Assembly: GCF_017086445.1 (NCBI RefSeq)
Contig: NZ_CP070968.1
Coordinates: 2,170,001-2,234,000 of the forward strand
Length of the DNA: 64,000 bases
Reading direction: 5' to 3'
Source: Brevundimonas fontaquae
GTDB taxonomy: Bacteria; Pseudomonadota; Alphaproteobacteria; Caulobacterales; Caulobacteraceae
Notes under the pieces: model-generated
What the model saw: only the letters and a program-made list of their open reading frames with translations
What the model was told of the DNA's origin: nothing
The model's database searches: none
Shown here: positions 16,881 through 26,928 of the stretch, piece by piece
Numbering within the stretch: position 1 is the stretch's first letter
Layout: each line of letters opens with the position of its first letter
Translations under genes and position numbers: made by a program

Positions 16881-19151
16881 CTATTCGGCGGCCAGGGTCT
16901 GGAGCTTGCGCTCCGCGCCCTCGCCGTCTTTGCCGTGGGGTTTCAGGGGGAAGATCATGCACACGCGTGCGCCGCGCAGGGTGTCGGCGTCGGCCAGCTT
17001 CAGCTCGCCGCCGTGGTCCTCGCAAATGCGTTTGACGATGGCCAGGCCCAGGCCCGTGCCCTTCTCGCGCGTTGTCACATAGGGTTCGGTCAGGCGATCG
17101 CGGTCGCGCGCCGGCAGACCCACGCCGTCGTCCTCGATCACGAAGGTGGCCAAGCCATCCTTGATCGTCAGTGACGCGATCACGCCCGCGCGTTCTGACG
17201 CGGCTGCCTCACCTGCCGCAAGCCGTTGCGCGGCAACGGATTCGCCCGCGTTCTTGAGGATGTTGATCAACGCCTGCCCGACCATGCGGCCGTCGGCCTG
17301 CATTGTCGCCTTGGGCAGGGGCTCGGTGATGTCGACCACGATGTCCGGCACGGCGACCCGCTGAGCGAACACCGCCTCGCGCAGCATTTCGCCCGGGTTT
17401 TCGGGCGCAAAACGCGGAGCCGGCATGCGGGCGAAGGACGAGAACTCATCGACCATGCGGCCGATGTCTCCGACCTGGCGGATGATGGTGTCGGTGCACC
17501 GGTCGAAGATCTCGACATCCTCGCCGATCCGCGCGCGATATTTCCGTTTCAGTCGCTCTGCCGACAACTGGATCGGCGTCAGCGGGTTCTTGATCTCATG
17601 GGCGATGCGGCGCGCCACGTCGCGCCAGGCGGCGTTTCGCTGGGCCGTCACCAGACGAGTGATGTCGTCGAAGGTCAGGACCATCTCGCCACCGAAGCCG
17701 CCCTCGATCCGAACGCGCAGCCGTCGCGTGTCCCCGCCCCGGCTGACGTCGATGTCCTCCTCGATATGGGCCTCGGCGCGCCGCACCAGATCGCTGAGCT
17801 CTGGCGACAGGGCTGCGAGTTCATGGCCCAAAACCTCGGTGTCTTCGATATGAAGCAGTTGCAGGGCGCTGTCGTTGATGGCCGACACTCGCCCGCGCTT
17901 GTCCAGGCCGATGACCCCGGCGCTGACGCCCGACAGAACGGTCTCGATGAAGCGGCTGCGATCATGCGCCTCGTCGCTCGCGGCCTTGAGCGCCGCCTGC
18001 TGGGCCTGCAGATCGCCGGTCATACGGTTGAAGGCGTCCGACAGGGTGGCGATCTCGGCCGGGGCGCCGTCGCTGTCGACCCGTGCGGTGAAGTCGCCGC
18101 CCGCGACCTGTCCGGCCGCCTTCACCAACCGACCGATCGGCGCGGAGATGCTGCTTGCCGCCGACATCCCTAGCCACACCGCCCCCACCAGCACCAGCAG
18201 CGCCGTCTCCAGATAGCTGAGGATGAAGGCCGATTGGATGCGTGCCCGGCTTTCTTCCGCCTCGCGATAGGCTTGGATTGATTGAACGGCCGAACGCATC
18301 TGTGCGACGAGTCCTGGCGCCAGCGGACGCACGACATAGAGGTAGGCGTCACCATATCCCGGCAGCGGATAGAGGGCGCGAACGGTATCGGGATTTTCAG
18401 TGACCTTGACGGGAATATCCTGGCCCTCGGAGGCGATTTCCAGTTCGGATACAGGAGGCGCGAGATAAGGCGGTGCGCCGGGAAGTTTCCCGGTCGCCAG
18501 AACCTCACCCTTGCCGTTCAGAACATAGACGGCCGGATAGCCGAAAAACTCGGCGATCTGCTTCAATGCGCCGGTGAACTGAATGCGATTGTCGAAGACT
18601 TGTCGGGCTCCGCCCAACTCTGTGCTCATGGTGCGCAGGTCGCGTGTCATGTCGGAACTGACGTCGGCGATATAGGCTTTGCCGATCGAGGCGCCGTTGT
18701 CGACCGAGGTGCTCACATTGGCGCTGAACCACTGGTCCACGCCCCGATTGACCAGAACGCCGAACACCAGGGCGATCAGCACTGACGGCACCAGCGCCAC
18801 CATCGAGAACAGGGCCACAAATCTCAGATGAAGGCGCGATCCGGCTTCATCGGTGCTGTGCACGAGGGTCAGCACGCGTCGGCCGACAATGATGGCCAAG
18901 CCGGAAATCAGGAGCAGATTGGCGGCCAGCACGATCAGCGCAATCTGGCTGCTCGATCCGCGCGCCGGCCCCGATGTGGCGCCCGGCGCGACCGCCACCA
19001 GCCAGATGGCCGCCGCCGTGATCGCGACAGCCAGAAAGAACGCCAGTCCGAAGCCAGTCCGCCCCCGTTCGCTATCCACCCACCCCCAGAACGACCCGTC
19101 GTCCGACGCAAGGTCGGGCGAAGCGGTGCGTGCTGAAGGCGTATCCGTCAT
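16881..19151 (-). CDS. ntrY: Sensor histidine kinase NtrY
   Basis: A 756-residue membrane kinase. Several N-terminal transmembrane spans flank a periplasmic region (about residues 30-300). A HAMP domain follows, then a PAS domain (GVIGLDKRGRVSAINDSAL region), the phospho-acceptor histidine H518 in RIAHEIKNPLTPIQL and the ATP-binding domain (DDGVGLPARDRD, GTGLGLAIVKRI). It phosphorylates NtrX and is linked to nitrogen and redox control in related bacteria. Its start overlaps the dusB stop by four bases. Confidence 0.96.
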   Translation of the reverse strand: MTDTPSARTASPDLASDDGSFWGWVDSERGRTGFGLAFFLAVAITAAAIWLVAVAPGATSGPARGSSSQIALIVLAANLLLISGLAIIVGRRVLTLVHSTDEAGSRLHLRFVALFSMVALVPSVLIALVFGVLVNRGVDQWFSANVSTSVDNGASIGKAYIADVSSDMTRDLRTMSTELGGARQVFDNRIQFTGALKQIAEFFGYPAVYVLNGKGEVLATGKLPGAPPYLAPPVSELEIASEGQDIPVKVTENPDTVRALYPLPGYGDAYLYVVRPLAPGLVAQMRSAVQSIQAYREAEESRARIQSAFILSYLETALLVLVGAVWLGMSAASSISAPIGRLVKAAGQVAGGDFTARVDSDGAPAEIATLSDAFNRMTGDLQAQQAALKAASDEAHDRSRFIETVLSGVSAGVIGLDKRGRVSAINDSALQLLHIEDTEVLGHELAALSPELSDLVRRAEAHIEEDIDVSRGGDTRRLRVRIEGGFGGEMVLTFDDITRLVTAQRNAAWRDVARRIAHEIKNPLTPIQLSAERLKRKYRARIGEDVEIFDRCTDTIIRQVGDIGRMVDEFSSFARMPAPRFAPENPGEMLREAVFAQRVAVPDIVVDITEPLPKATMQADGRMVGQALINILKNAGESVAAQRLAAGEAAASERAGVIASLTIKDGLATFVIEDDGVGLPARDRDRLTEPYVTTREKGTGLGLAIVKRICEDHGGELKLADADTLRGARVCMIFPLKPHGKDGEGAERKLQTLAAE

Positions 19152-20203
19152 GCCACAGCAGTCTCCAACACCTGTGGCCCATTTTCAACAGCAGACTTGC
19201 CAGCCCGAGGCAAATCCGGCCGCCACAGTTCGTGCATGGCGGCCTCGACGGCCGTCGGATCATCCAGACGGCAAATTCTTGCCTTGGCCTCACGACGGTG
19301 TTGCGGATCGGCCGGCCAAGGTGCCTGTTCGATGTACCAGCCCAGATGTTTGCGGAACATCTTCAGACCCAGCGGCAGGCCGTAGAACTCGGCCGACGCC
19401 CGCAAGTGCTCGATCACGATCGCCAGACGCTCTTCCGGTTCAGGTTCCTCCAGCGCCACGCCGTCGATCAGCGCTCGCTCCAGGTGCGCCGCCAGCCACG
19501 GCCGGCCATAGACGCCACGTCCCAGCATCAAGCCGTCCGCGCCGGACTGCGCAAGGGCCTGGCGCGCCTCATCGGCGGTGATGATGTCGCCATTGACAAT
19601 GACGGGAATGCCGACCGCCGCCTTCACCGTCCCAACCGCGTCCCAATCCGCTTGACCGGTATAGAACTGCTTTCGCGTGCGGCCATGCACCGTGACGGCC
19701 TTGACGCCGATCTCTTCCGCGCGGCGGGCCAGTTCGGCGGCGTTCCGGCTCTCGTCGTCCCAGCCCAGTCGCATCTTGACCGTGACTGGCCGATCGGTCG
19801 CCTTGACCGCCGCCTCCATGATCCGACAGGCCAGATCGGGCGTCCGCATCAGGGCCGAACCGGCGGCCGAGCCTGTGACCTCCTTGGCCGGACAGCCGAA
19901 GTTCAGATCCACGATGTCCGCCCCGGCCTTTTCCGCCATACGCGCCCCCTCGCCCATCTGCTCGGGATCACGCCCGACAAGCTGGATGACGGTCAGCGGC
20001 AGACCTGCCCCCACGGCGGCGCGCCGCACGACGTCCGGCCGCGCCCGCGCCAGTTCCTTGGCGGCCACCATCTCCGTGGCGACATAGGCGGCGCCCAGTC
20101 TGGAGGCCAGAATGCGGAACGGCAGGTCGGTCACGCCGGTCATCGGCGCCATCAGCACCTGGCCGGGCACGGTCACATCGCCGATTTGCAAGGTCTTGGG
20201 CAT
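19148..20203 (-). CDS. dusB: tRNA-dihydrouridine synthase DusB (NifR3)
   Basis: A flavoprotein of about 351 residues that reduces uridines in the tRNA D loop with NADPH and FMN. The TIM barrel starts with APMTGVTDLPFRILA; the catalytic Cys lies in DLNFGCPAKEVTGS, and VNGDIITADEA and GRGVYGRPWL mark the phosphate site. I start at MPKTLQIGD (20203); in-frame ATGs at 20221 and 20239 are possible. It is known as nifR3 in alphaproteobacteria, where it heads the ntr cluster. Here ntrY follows directly, without ntrB or ntrC. Confidence 0.94.
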   Translation of the reverse strand: MPKTLQIGDVTVPGQVLMAPMTGVTDLPFRILASRLGAAYVATEMVAAKELARARPDVVRRAAVGAGLPLTVIQLVGRDPEQMGEGARMAEKAGADIVDLNFGCPAKEVTGSAAGSALMRTPDLACRIMEAAVKATDRPVTVKMRLGWDDESRNAAELARRAEEIGVKAVTVHGRTRKQFYTGQADWDAVGTVKAAVGIPVIVNGDIITADEARQALAQSGADGLMLGRGVYGRPWLAAHLERALIDGVALEEPEPEERLAIVIEHLRASAEFYGLPLGLKMFRKHLGWYIEQAPWPADPQHRREAKARICRLDDPTAVEAAMHELWRPDLPRAGKSAVENGPQVLETAVA

Positions 20204-20298
20204 TTCCGTCTTTCGCCGCATCGCAGCCGCCCTCGTCAAGCACGACCGCGGCGCTTTGATGGTTTCGCCCCGTCGCCGCCCGCACTATCAAGGCCGCC

Positions 20299-21450
20299 AT
20301 GACATTCTCGGGCATCATCGTCGCGGCCGGTTCCGGCTCGCGCGCCGGCGGCGACAAACAGTGGCGGGACCTGGGAGGAAAGCCCGTGCTGCGCTGGTCT
20401 GCCGAGGCCTTGCTGAACGCCGGCGCTGACGAACTGATCGTCGTGATCGCCCCTGACGCCGTTGACCGTGTGGCGGAGGTGCTGTCCGGTTTGCCGCGTT
20501 GGAAAGCCGTCGTCGGTGGAGCCGCCCGCGCCGATTCGGTCCGCGCCGGGCTTGCGGCCCTGACCTGTCCGGCAGATCAGCCGGTGTTGATCCATGACGC
20601 CGCCCGCCCCCTGCTGGATCGCGTCGTCGTTGATCGTCTTCTGTCGGCTCTTGAAACTTCAGACGGCGCCCTGCCCGTCCTGCCCGTCGCCGACAGCCTT
20701 CGGCGTGGCGAGGCGGGCATCATGACCGATGTTGTCGAGCGCGACGGTCTGTGGCGCGCCCAGACGCCTCAAGCCTTCCGCCGGGGCGTGATCGAGACCG
20801 CCTATGCCGCCTGGTCGGACGCCGAGGTTCCGACCGACGAAGCCGTGGTCGTCCAGCGCAACGGCGGCGCGGTGGCCCTAGTTCAGGGCGATGCGCGTCT
20901 GATGAAACTGACCTATCCCGAGGATTTCGCCATGGCCGAAGCTCTGCTGCCCCAAGCGCAACGTTATCAGACCCGCATCGGCTCCGGCTATGACGTGCAT
21001 CGCTGGGGGCCGGGCGGGTCCGTCTGGCTGTGTGGGATCGAGGTGCCGCACGATCAAACGCTTATCGGGCACTCCGACGCGGACGCCGGTCTTCACGCCC
21101 TGACCGACGCCATCCTGGGCGCCATCGCGGCGGGCGACATTGGCGACCATTTCCCGCCGACGGATCCAAAATGGAAAGGCGCCTCCTCGGACCAGTTCCT
21201 GATCCATGCCGCCGAACTGGTCGCGGCGCGCGGCGGCCGCATTGTCAACGTCGACGTCACCCTGATCTGCGAACGCCCCAAGGTGAAGCCGCACCGCCAG
21301 GCCATGCGCGACCGGATCGCCGGGCTGCTAAATCTTCCGCTCGACGCCGTCAGCATCAAGGCGACCACGACCGAAGGGCTTGGCTTCACCGGACGCGGCG
21401 AAGGTCTGGCCGCCCAAGCCGTGGCGACCGTGGAAACGCCGGCGGCCTAG
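20299..21450 (+). CDS. ispDF: Bifunctional IspD/IspF isoprenoid enzyme
   Basis: A 383-residue fusion of two non-mevalonate pathway enzymes. The N-terminal IspD part (1-220) is MEP cytidylyltransferase, with [15 protein letters not shown] and the IHDAARPL segment. The C-terminal IspF part (about 225-383) is 2-C-methyl-D-erythritol 2,4-cyclodiphosphate synthase, with zinc ligands D232 and H234 in GYDVH, then [18 protein letters not shown]. The two halves replace steps separated by IspE. It diverges from dusB across 95 bases and converges with the next gene with a four-base overlap. Confidence 0.97.
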   Translation: MTFSGIIVAAGSGSRAGGDKQWRDLGGKPVLRWSAEALLNAGADELIVVIAPDAVDRVAEVLSGLPRWKAVVGGAARADSVRAGLAALTCPADQPVLIHDAARPLLDRVVVDRLLSALETSDGALPVLPVADSLRRGEAGIMTDVVERDGLWRAQTPQAFRRGVIETAYAAWSDAEVPTDEAVVVQRNGGAVALVQGDARLMKLTYPEDFAMAEALLPQAQRYQTRIGSGYDVHRWGPGGSVWLCGIEVPHDQTLIGHSDADAGLHALTDAILGAIAAGDIGDHFPPTDPKWKGASSDQFLIHAAELVAARGGRIVNVDVTLICERPKVKPHRQAMRDRIAGLLNLPLDAVSIKATTTEGLGFTGRGEGLAAQAVATVETPAA

Positions 21451-23735
21451 CGCGCCGCCATCTTCATCTGACGCACCAGCGATCCGAACAAGTTGACGTA
21501 GTCGTCCGTCCACGGACGCACCGTCGTCGGCGACAGCTTTCGCCAACGCGCATCGTCCCTGAACCCTTCCAGCGCCGCCGGGCTCTTGCCGATCAGCAGG
21601 GCCTCAGTCGAGGCCTCGGCCATGTCGCCCTGGCCCGACTGCTCGATATAGACCTGGTGCAGGTGCGGGACCTTCAGCGCCTGCGCCGCCGCCTCGGCCG
21701 GCAGGCTGATCTCCAGGTTCCGGTTCGACAGATGAAGCACCACGACGCCGTCGGGCGCCAGCAGCCGCAGATAGCCGCGGATCGCCTCCACCGTCAGCAA
21801 ATGCGTCGGCACGGCGTCAGACGAGAAGGCGTCGATGACCAACAGGTCGTAGGATCCTGCCGGCTCACGATCCATCGTCAGGCGCGCATCCCCCAGAACC
21901 GTCCGCACCGGCCCATCGGCGCAGCCGTTGATGAAGCTGAACCATTGGAGGTCGCGCGACAGGCGATCCACCATCGGATCGATCTCGAAAAAGGTCAGTT
22001 GGTCCTGGGCGCGCTTGTAGGCGGCCATGGCGCCCGAGCCCTGCCCCACCACGCCGACGCGCGCGCCGTCCAGCCGTCTCGCCTGCATCTGCAGCATCGC
22101 CTGCCCCAGCGGCGTCGAGGTCGCATAGTAGAGCGTCGGCTGACAGCGGTTCGACGGCGCCTGGGCCTGGGCGCCATGTAGGGTCGTGCCGTGCATCAGC
22201 ACATGGACCGGCCCGCCCATCAGTGGATCGTAGATCTTGGCCACCCGCATCACGCCAAAGAAGCTGCGTTCCGACAGGGCCCAGTCATAACCGCGCGCCA
22301 GATGATAGCCGGACCAGACGATGGCCGCCAAAACGATCGTGAACATCACCGCTCGATCGCGCACCAAAAAGGCGAACAGGGTCGCGATCCCCAGGATGGC
22401 TTGCGCGATCCGCACCAGTTCGGCGTCGGGGATGGCCGCGCGGATGTCCGGCGCATACCGGACCGCCTCCATCGACAGCGGCCCCAGCAGGGCGATGACC
22501 ACGCCGGCGACGCAGCAGATGATCTCCCACGGCCTGATCTCGCGACGGCTCCACGGCCGCAGTAGTCCGACCGCCACCAGCACCAGCGGATATTCCCACA
22601 CCATGTCGAAAACGGCCGGCGCGATCAGGCCATTGAACAGCCCGCCGACCACGCCGCCCAGCGACAGCAAGAGATAGAATTCGGTCAACCGATCCGGCGT
22701 CGGCCGCCGCGCCGCCAGCCTTTGGTGACACATAAGCGCTGTAAAGAAGAAGGCCGCCAGATTGACGGTGAACACCAGAAGCCATTCGCCTGTCCGGAAC
22801 GCGACCAAGGCGGCGCAGGCCGCGCCCATCGCCGCCTGCAGCCCAAGGCTGATGACTGGCGGGATCGCCGGCCGGGTCTGAAACGCGATGACGAACGTCA
22901 GCAGGTAGAGCGCGAGCGGTATGACCCACAGAAAGGGCGCCGAAGCCACATCCGTCGTCAGATGCGCCGTCACCCCTAGCATCAGACTGGACGGTGCGGC
23001 GGCCAGCAGAACCAGCATCCCCTTTTCGCGCCAAGCAATCGGCGGGCTGGCCTCAAGTGGCGCGGGCTCCGCCGTTCCAATCTCGCGTCGCCGCCAGACC
23101 TGAACGCCCAGCCCCACGACCATCACCACGAACACCCCATAGCCGACGCTCCAGCCCAGGCGCTGACCCGACAGGCTGGCCAGCGGCTCGATCAAGACCG
23201 GATAGGCCAGCAGGGCCAGGAAGCTGCCCAGGTTCGAGGCGGCATAGAGAACGTAGGGATTCTGGCCGTCTGCATGTCCGGCCCGCACGCGCGCATACCA
23301 GGCCTGAAGCAGCGGCGCGGTCGCCGACAGAACCGCGAACGGCGCGCCGATCGACACCGCCAGCGTCGCCAGCAGCCACATCGCCGGTTGGGACGGATCG
23401 GGATCACCCAACAGGCCGCTGATCTGCAGGGGCAGGAAAAACGCCGCCACGATCAGCAGACCCAGGTGAACCCCGACCTGCGCCCGCATCGTCGCCAAAC
23501 GTTGCAGCAGGTGCGCATAGCCGTATCCAGCGAGCAGCGCGGTCTGGAAGAACACCATCGACGCGTTCCACACCGAAGGCGATCCGCCCAGCGTCGGCAA
23601 CAGCAGCTTGGCCGCCATCGGCTGAACGACGAAGACCAGGCAGGCCGATGTGAAGATGGCGACGGCGAACAGGATCGGCGCGATGCGATCCGATGTCGGG
23701 GCTGCGGGGCGTAACGGATCGACAGCCTCGGTCAT
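21447..23735 (-). CDS. Fused MFS-like membrane / spermidine synthase-like protein
   Basis: A 762-residue protein. About the first 500 residues hold roughly a dozen hydrophobic spans. The C-terminal part is a Rossmann methyltransferase-like fold of the spermidine synthase family, with [14 protein letters not shown], then LTFFEIDP (ribose-binding acid), and [16 protein letters not shown]. Such fusions are widespread in proteobacteria and usually annotated without a tested function. A polyamine-related activity at the membrane is only an inference from the fold. Confidence 0.88.
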   Translation of the reverse strand: MTEAVDPLRPAAPTSDRIAPILFAVAIFTSACLVFVVQPMAAKLLLPTLGGSPSVWNASMVFFQTALLAGYGYAHLLQRLATMRAQVGVHLGLLIVAAFFLPLQISGLLGDPDPSQPAMWLLATLAVSIGAPFAVLSATAPLLQAWYARVRAGHADGQNPYVLYAASNLGSFLALLAYPVLIEPLASLSGQRLGWSVGYGVFVVMVVGLGVQVWRRREIGTAEPAPLEASPPIAWREKGMLVLLAAAPSSLMLGVTAHLTTDVASAPFLWVIPLALYLLTFVIAFQTRPAIPPVISLGLQAAMGAACAALVAFRTGEWLLVFTVNLAAFFFTALMCHQRLAARRPTPDRLTEFYLLLSLGGVVGGLFNGLIAPAVFDMVWEYPLVLVAVGLLRPWSRREIRPWEIICCVAGVVIALLGPLSMEAVRYAPDIRAAIPDAELVRIAQAILGIATLFAFLVRDRAVMFTIVLAAIVWSGYHLARGYDWALSERSFFGVMRVAKIYDPLMGGPVHVLMHGTTLHGAQAQAPSNRCQPTLYYATSTPLGQAMLQMQARRLDGARVGVVGQGSGAMAAYKRAQDQLTFFEIDPMVDRLSRDLQWFSFINGCADGPVRTVLGDARLTMDREPAGSYDLLVIDAFSSDAVPTHLLTVEAIRGYLRLLAPDGVVVLHLSNRNLEISLPAEAAAQALKVPHLHQVYIEQSGQGDMAEASTEALLIGKSPAALEGFRDDARWRKLSPTTVRPWTDDYVNLFGSLVRQMKMAAR

Positions 23736-23775
23736 GGCTCTGGTTAGAGCGGGGTTCGCGGCCTATGAAAAGACC

Positions 23776-24264
23776 ATGTTTTCCCAAGATATCGCGCAGC
23801 TGGCGCAACAGATTGTCGCAACGGCCAGCGAACGCGGCCTGATGCTGGCGACGGCCGAAAGCTGCACGGGCGGTCTGGTGTCCGCTGCGATCACGGCCAT
23901 CCCCGGTTCGTCAGCGGTCCTGGATCGCGGCTTCGTCACCTACAGCAACGAGGCCAAGGCCGAGATGCTCGGCGTGTCGCTGGAAAGCCTGTCCGCCCAC
24001 GGCGCCGTGTCGCAAGCTGTTGCTCTGGCCATGGCTGAGGGCGCCGTGGCGCACTCGCGCGCCTCCGTCTCTGTGTCCGTAACAGGCGTGGCCGGACCGG
24101 GCGGCGGATCGGTCGATAAACCCGTGGGTCTGGTCCACTTCGCGGCGTCAGGCCCACAAGGCGTCGTTCACCGTGTCGAGCGGTTCGGCGACCTCGGCCG
24201 CGACGACATTCGCCAAGCCAGCGTTCGTGTGGCGCTGGAACTGCTGGCGGATCGGCTCGCGTGA
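23776..24264 (+). CDS. CinA C-terminal family amidohydrolase (PncC-like)
   Basis: A 162-residue protein of the CinA C-terminal family, whose members deamidate nicotinamide mononucleotide to nicotinate mononucleotide (PncC). The signature TAESCTGGLVSAAITAIPGSS and the later SVTGVAGPGGGSVDKPVG are intact. The N-terminal CinA domain is absent, as in stand-alone PncC. I start at MFSQDIAQLAQQ (23776); the longer frame upstream runs antisense into the MFS fusion gene. Its stop overlaps the tusA GTG start (GTGA). Confidence 0.92.
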   Translation: MFSQDIAQLAQQIVATASERGLMLATAESCTGGLVSAAITAIPGSSAVLDRGFVTYSNEAKAEMLGVSLESLSAHGAVSQAVALAMAEGAVAHSRASVSVSVTGVAGPGGGSVDKPVGLVHFAASGPQGVVHRVERFGDLGRDDIRQASVRVALELLADRLA

Positions 24265-24512
24265 GCGACCCTGTCGTCATCGACGCCAGGGGTCACCGCT
24301 GCCCTGTTCCCAGCCTGAAGCTGATGAAGGCGATGGAAACGGCCTCGCCCGGCACGCGGATCGTGCTGCTGGCCACCGATCCGATGGCCCGGATCGATGC
24401 GCCGTTTCTGATGTCTCAAAAAGGCGGCCGCGTGCTCGAGATCGAAGAGGCCGACGGCCTTCTTCGTTTTACGATCGAGACCGGCGCCCAGCCCGACGCT
24501 CCGACAGATTGA
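24261..24512 (+). CDS. Sulfur-carrier protein, TusA/SirA family
   Basis: An 83-residue protein with the family's DARGHRCPVPSLKL motif, where C14 of the CPxP is the persulfide-carrying cysteine. TusA relays sulfur for tRNA thiouridine or other cofactors; several paralogues exist in many genomes, so I do not give a symbol. It starts with GTG at 24261, coupled to the CinA-type gene. Its last 44 bases overlap the end of the convergent yihY gene. Confidence 0.9.
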   Translation: MSDPVVIDARGHRCPVPSLKLMKAMETASPGTRIVLLATDPMARIDAPFLMSQKGGRVLEIEEADGLLRFTIETGAQPDAPTD

Positions 24513-25425
24513 CGACATCGGCCGGCGGCGTGTCGGCGATCGCGCGCGCCTTGGCCGCCAGTTCCATCTCGGTGGCGAAGGCGCCGCCGTAGAAGATGGC
24601 GTTGACGTTCCAGGACAGCCAGATCAGCAGCACCACCACGGCGCCGACCGATCCATAGGTGGCCCCCAGCGGCGCGATCTGCTCGACATAGATGGCGCAC
24701 AGCCACGACGACACGACCGACATCAGTGTCGCCACCAGACCGCCCGCCGTCGCCGGCAGCCAGGCGACCGGCGCCCTGTGGCTCATGGCGTAGCGGTAAA
24801 GCAGCGTCAGCCCGATCACCAATCCGATGGCGGGCAGGAAGGCGTCCAGCGGCGCCATGCCGCTTCGCCCGGGCAGGCCGGCGGCCGACGACGACGCATG
24901 CGCCATGATGCGCACGGTGACGACCGCCCCCGACACGACCGTGAATAGCGCAAAAGCGAAGATGGCCACGAAGAAGGCCAGCAGATTGAACTTGAAGAAG
25001 CCGTGCGGCTCGGTCTCGTCATGGATCAGGTTCAATCCTGCCAACAAGGCCTTGAAACCTCGATGCGCGGCATAGGCGCCGACGAACAGTGCGAAGGCGC
25101 TCTGAGCGGAAACCGTCCGCGCCGACGCATTGCTCAAACGCGTGATCTCGCCCTGAAAAATGGTCTGCGCCGCCTTGGGCAACAGGTCCGACAAGGCGGT
25201 CGCCTGGGCGCTGACTTCGCTGATCGACAGGCCTAGCTTGTAGAAGCCGATCAGGATGGCGATCGCGGGAAACACGGCCAACAGGGCGAAGAAGGACACG
25301 CCGCCCGTATAGAGCATGACGTCGCGCCCCCAGCTGCGGGTGAACGCTCGCACGGCCAGGCCGCCCCAGAACCCTGGCGCTTTCAGGACCGACCGTGTCA
25401 GTTGCTCACTCAAATCGGTCCCCAC
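24469..25425 (-). CDS. YihY/BrkB family inner-membrane protein
   Basis: A 318-residue membrane protein with about six spans and the family's N-terminal amphipathic lead (WGRDVMLYTGGVSFFALLAV) and PVAWLPATAGGLVATL region. The family was once called 'ribonuclease BN' by mistake and later 'virulence factor BrkB'; the true role is unsettled. It starts with GTG at 25425. The C-terminal tail is basic (ERRAGRRSRS) and is encoded antisense to the end of tusA. Confidence 0.9.
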   Translation of the reverse strand: MGTDLSEQLTRSVLKAPGFWGGLAVRAFTRSWGRDVMLYTGGVSFFALLAVFPAIAILIGFYKLGLSISEVSAQATALSDLLPKAAQTIFQGEITRLSNASARTVSAQSAFALFVGAYAAHRGFKALLAGLNLIHDETEPHGFFKFNLLAFFVAIFAFALFTVVSGAVVTVRIMAHASSSAAGLPGRSGMAPLDAFLPAIGLVIGLTLLYRYAMSHRAPVAWLPATAGGLVATLMSVVSSWLCAIYVEQIAPLGATYGSVGAVVVLLIWLSWNVNAIFYGGAFATEMELAAKARAIADTPPADVVNLSERRAGRRSRS

Positions 25426-25533
25426 AACCGTTGCACAAGCGGCGGAACCTAGCGGAATTCGTCTGTGGCGAAAGTCTCATCCGCGTGAGGACGATCATTC
25501 GCGGTTCGCCCGCATCGCTTTGGCCGGACGACA

Positions 25534-25563
25534 TTGCATCCTTAACACCCTCGTCGCTATGGT
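25534..25563 (+). promoter_or_regulatory. Candidate promoter of the PopA-like gene
   Basis: TTGCAT (25534-25539) and TATGGT (25558-25563), with 18 bases between, have the layout of a Caulobacterales housekeeping promoter (-10 type GCTANAWC). A CTTAAC lies in the spacer, which is also a half-site for the cell-cycle regulator CtrA. It is 52 bases before the chosen start. Confidence 0.35.
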
Positions 25564-25614
25564 CCGCGCGTTTCCGGCCGGCTGTTGGCGCGGCGACTTT
25601 TGGAGACGATCGGC

Positions 25615-26922
25615 TTGGCTTTCGACGCGCGCGTATTGATCCTGGCGGCTGACGATGGCCGGATCGGGCCGCTCGCTGCGGGTCTGGATGCGCTGGGCTG
25701 GACGACGGTGACCGCCCGCGACGTCGTCTCCGCCGAGATGACGCTTCAGGACTTTCCGCTCGAAGCCGCCGTCATCGACATCAACACGTTCGACGCCGAC
25801 GTGGCGTCTCGCCTTCGCGCCGCCGCCGAGCCGCGCCGCCTGCCCATCGTGGTCATCGGCGCCCGCCCTGATTCGGTGAAGGGCGCGGATTTGACCATGT
25901 CCACGCCGCCGCATCCGGCCCAGGCCGCATTGCGTCTGGAGCAGCTGGGCCGGGCCGCCATCGCTGAGGAAGAATATCGGCTGCGCGTCACCACCTTCGC
26001 CACGCGCGGGGTCGGCTTGGACAAAAGGACCGACGACGATGGTCCCTTGCGTGTTCTGGCCGCCGGCGTCGCGGACCGGCGCTTTCTCGCCCTGTCGAAC
26101 GCCCTGACCGCGGCCGGGGTCGAGGTGGTCGCGGCGCCGACGCCCTACACCGCCTTCGACTATCTGCACGAAAGCCCATTCGACGCCGCCGTTCTGTGGG
26201 GCGCCGAAGACCATGCGCCGGCCTTGTCGATCGCGGCGGGCATGAAGCGCAACACGCGCCTGTATCACATCCCGCTGATGCTCTATCTGCGCGGCAGGAA
26301 CGAGATCAGCCTGGCTGAACTGTTCAATCGCGGCTTCGCCGATGTCGCGTCCGCCGACACGCCCGAGGGCGAAACGGCCGAGCGGATCCTGGCCCTGGCC
26401 GGCGCGCACCGCATACATCTGGGCATCCGCAAGACGCTGGACTCGGTGCGCAGCCTGGACGTGATGGATCCTGAAACAGGCCTGTTCACGCCCGAACTGT
26501 TCGCCAGCCACCTGGGCCGCGTCGCCGGGGCCTCTCGCGCGCGCAAGCGCCCGCTTTCCGTCTGCGTCCTTAGGGTGCGGGAAACCGAATCCGTCACTTG
26601 GGCGCGTCAGGGCGGTTGGTTGGATCGCGCCATGCCGCAGATCGGCGCCATGGTTTCGCGCCTGGTCCGCGTCGAGGACACCCCTGCCCGCCTGGCCAAG
26701 GAGGTCTTCGCCCTGGCCCTGCCCGCGACCCACGCTGAACCGGCGCGTCTGGCCGCTGAGCGAATCGCCGCCGTTATCGGCTGCACTGCCTTCGATGCCG
26801 GCCCGGACCGGTCGCCGTTCGTCGCCGAGTTCGACGTCGGCGCCGCCGAGATGCGTCCCGACGAAAGCGCCGCCGCCCTGCTTGAGCGCGCCTCGGCCGA
26901 CCTGTTCGAAAAGACGCGCTGA
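25615..26922 (+). CDS. popA: PopA-like c-di-GMP effector (REC-REC-degenerate GGDEF)
   Basis: About 435 residues in three parts. REC1 (about 3-120) keeps a putative acceptor aspartate (AAVIDINTF). REC2 (about 145-265) has tryptophan at that position (AAVLWGAED). The last domain opens like a GGDEF domain (DVMDPETGLFTPELF), but the active-site GGDEF is replaced by AKEVF (361-365) while an RxxD inhibitory site, RVED (352-355), stands exactly five residues before it. This pattern matches Caulobacter PopA, a c-di-GMP-binding protein that guides CtrA degradation at the pole. The start is TTG at 25615, with GGAG nine bases upstream; a TTG at 25585 is also in frame. The PopA identity is inferred from architecture, not alignment. 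Confidence 0.72.
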   Translation: MAFDARVLILAADDGRIGPLAAGLDALGWTTVTARDVVSAEMTLQDFPLEAAVIDINTFDADVASRLRAAAEPRRLPIVVIGARPDSVKGADLTMSTPPHPAQAALRLEQLGRAAIAEEEYRLRVTTFATRGVGLDKRTDDDGPLRVLAAGVADRRFLALSNALTAAGVEVVAAPTPYTAFDYLHESPFDAAVLWGAEDHAPALSIAAGMKRNTRLYHIPLMLYLRGRNEISLAELFNRGFADVASADTPEGETAERILALAGAHRIHLGIRKTLDSVRSLDVMDPETGLFTPELFASHLGRVAGASRARKRPLSVCVLRVRETESVTWARQGGWLDRAMPQIGAMVSRLVRVEDTPARLAKEVFALALPATHAEPARLAAERIAAVIGCTAFDAGPDRSPFVAEFDVGAAEMRPDESAAALLERASADLFEKTR

Positions 26923-26928
26923 GGGGCT

